A DNA stretch of 64,000 nt. Source: Acidovorax sp. KKS102. GTDB taxonomy: Bacteria > Pseudomonadota > Gammaproteobacteria > Burkholderiales > Burkholderiaceae_C. The stretch covers positions 4,526,001 through 4,590,000 of the forward strand of contig NC_018708.1 in NCBI RefSeq assembly GCF_000302535.1, written 5' to 3'. Positions 63,790 through 64,000 of the stretch are shown here, in pieces. The notes beneath the pieces are model-generated. The model saw only the letters and a list, made by a program, of their open reading frames with translations. It ran no database searches and was not told the origin of the DNA. Position numbers and translations under genes: made by a program. How positions within the stretch are numbered: the first letter of the stretch is position 1; each line of letters starts with the position of its first letter.

Positions 63790-64000
63790 ATGCCCAGCCC
63801 GTCACCCGACTCACCACGCACGCCCCTGCTCGCCATCCAGGCCGTGGGCAAGGACTACACCGCCACCGTGCTCGATGGCGTGAACGTGGAGTTGTTTGCG
63901 GGCGAGGTGCTGGCGCTGACCGGGGAGAACGGGGCGGGCAAGAGCACGCTGTCCAAGATCCTCTGCGGGCTAGAACAGCCCACGCGCGGCGGCATGCAAT
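63790..64000 (+). CDS. Sugar ABC transporter ATP-binding protein, N-terminal 70 residues (cut by window edge)
   Basis: The visible part includes the first ABC strand pair [41 protein letters not shown] (Walker A) and [17 protein letters not shown], as in RbsA-type ATPases. It follows the binding-protein gene by 144 bp, occupied largely by a palindromic repeat. The rest lies outside the window. Confidence 0.92.
   Translation, partial: MPSPSPDSPRTPLLAIQAVGKDYTATVLDGVNVELFAGEVLALTGENGAGKSTLSKILCGLEQPTRGGMQ

Overview
The window is 64 kb of GC-rich DNA dominated by a chromosomal flagellar and chemotaxis cluster, followed by an amino-acid/metabolite gene block and the start of a sugar ABC transporter. 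The gene order (fliRQPONMLKJIHGF / fliE / fliTSD / two fliC / motAB-cheYZ / flhBAF-flhG-fliA / flgNMA / flgBCDEFGHIJKL), the use of FliA (sigma-28) promoters rather than visible sigma-24/-12 elements, and the Comamonadaceae-style dispersed intergenic repeats suggest a betaproteobacterium of the Acidovorax type. The genus is an inference from layout and protein style; no database search was made.

Region by region. 1-2.2 kb (minus): 5' part of cheA (cut by the window edge), a cheY and a small helical protein. 2.4-4.2 kb (plus): a soluble REC-histidine kinase overlapping a NarL-type response regulator. 4.2-15.7 kb (minus): fliR to fliF, encoding the export gate, switch, MS ring, ATPase complex and hook-length ruler. 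15.8-16.2 kb: fliE, divergent. 16.29-17.36 kb: an IS30-family element with perfect 22-bp ends and a frameshifted transposase. 17.6-23.3 kb (minus): fliT, fliS, fliD and two flagellin genes that share an apparently identical ~1-kb core; sigma-28 promoters are readable before fliS, fliD and the distal flagellin. 23.8-33.4 kb (plus): motAB, cheY, cheZ, flhB, flhA, flhF, a P-loop-less flhG-like gene and fliA. 33.5-35.1 kb (minus): flgN, flgM (own sigma-28 promoter) and flgA. 35.4-46.8 kb (plus): flgB to flgL, i.e. rod, hook, rings and junction proteins, then an EAL-like/HDOD signalling protein.

48.2-57.9 kb: a divergent MocR-type (GntR-aminotransferase) regulator faces a run of LysE exporter, EamA exporter, cupin, PLP aminotransferase, glutathione transferase, two tandem PhzF proteins, VOC protein, second LysE exporter and a Ser/Thr-dehydratase-like enzyme. 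This looks like a co-regulated module for processing and exporting an amino compound whose identity I cannot read. 58-62.2 kb: a phosphatase-like protein, membrane-anchored hydrolase, conserved unknown and an acyl-CoA ligase. 62.3-64 kb: a LacI-type operator, a large palindromic repeat, a ribose-type binding protein, a second palindromic repeat and the start of the transporter ATPase.

How the genes work together: the cluster supplies nearly all structural and export parts of one flagellum plus its motor, the CheA/CheY/CheZ output arm and the FliA/FlgM checkpoint. FlgM export after hook completion would release FliA to fire the fliS, fliD, fliC and flgM promoters seen here. No tRNA, rRNA or CRISPR array was noticed.
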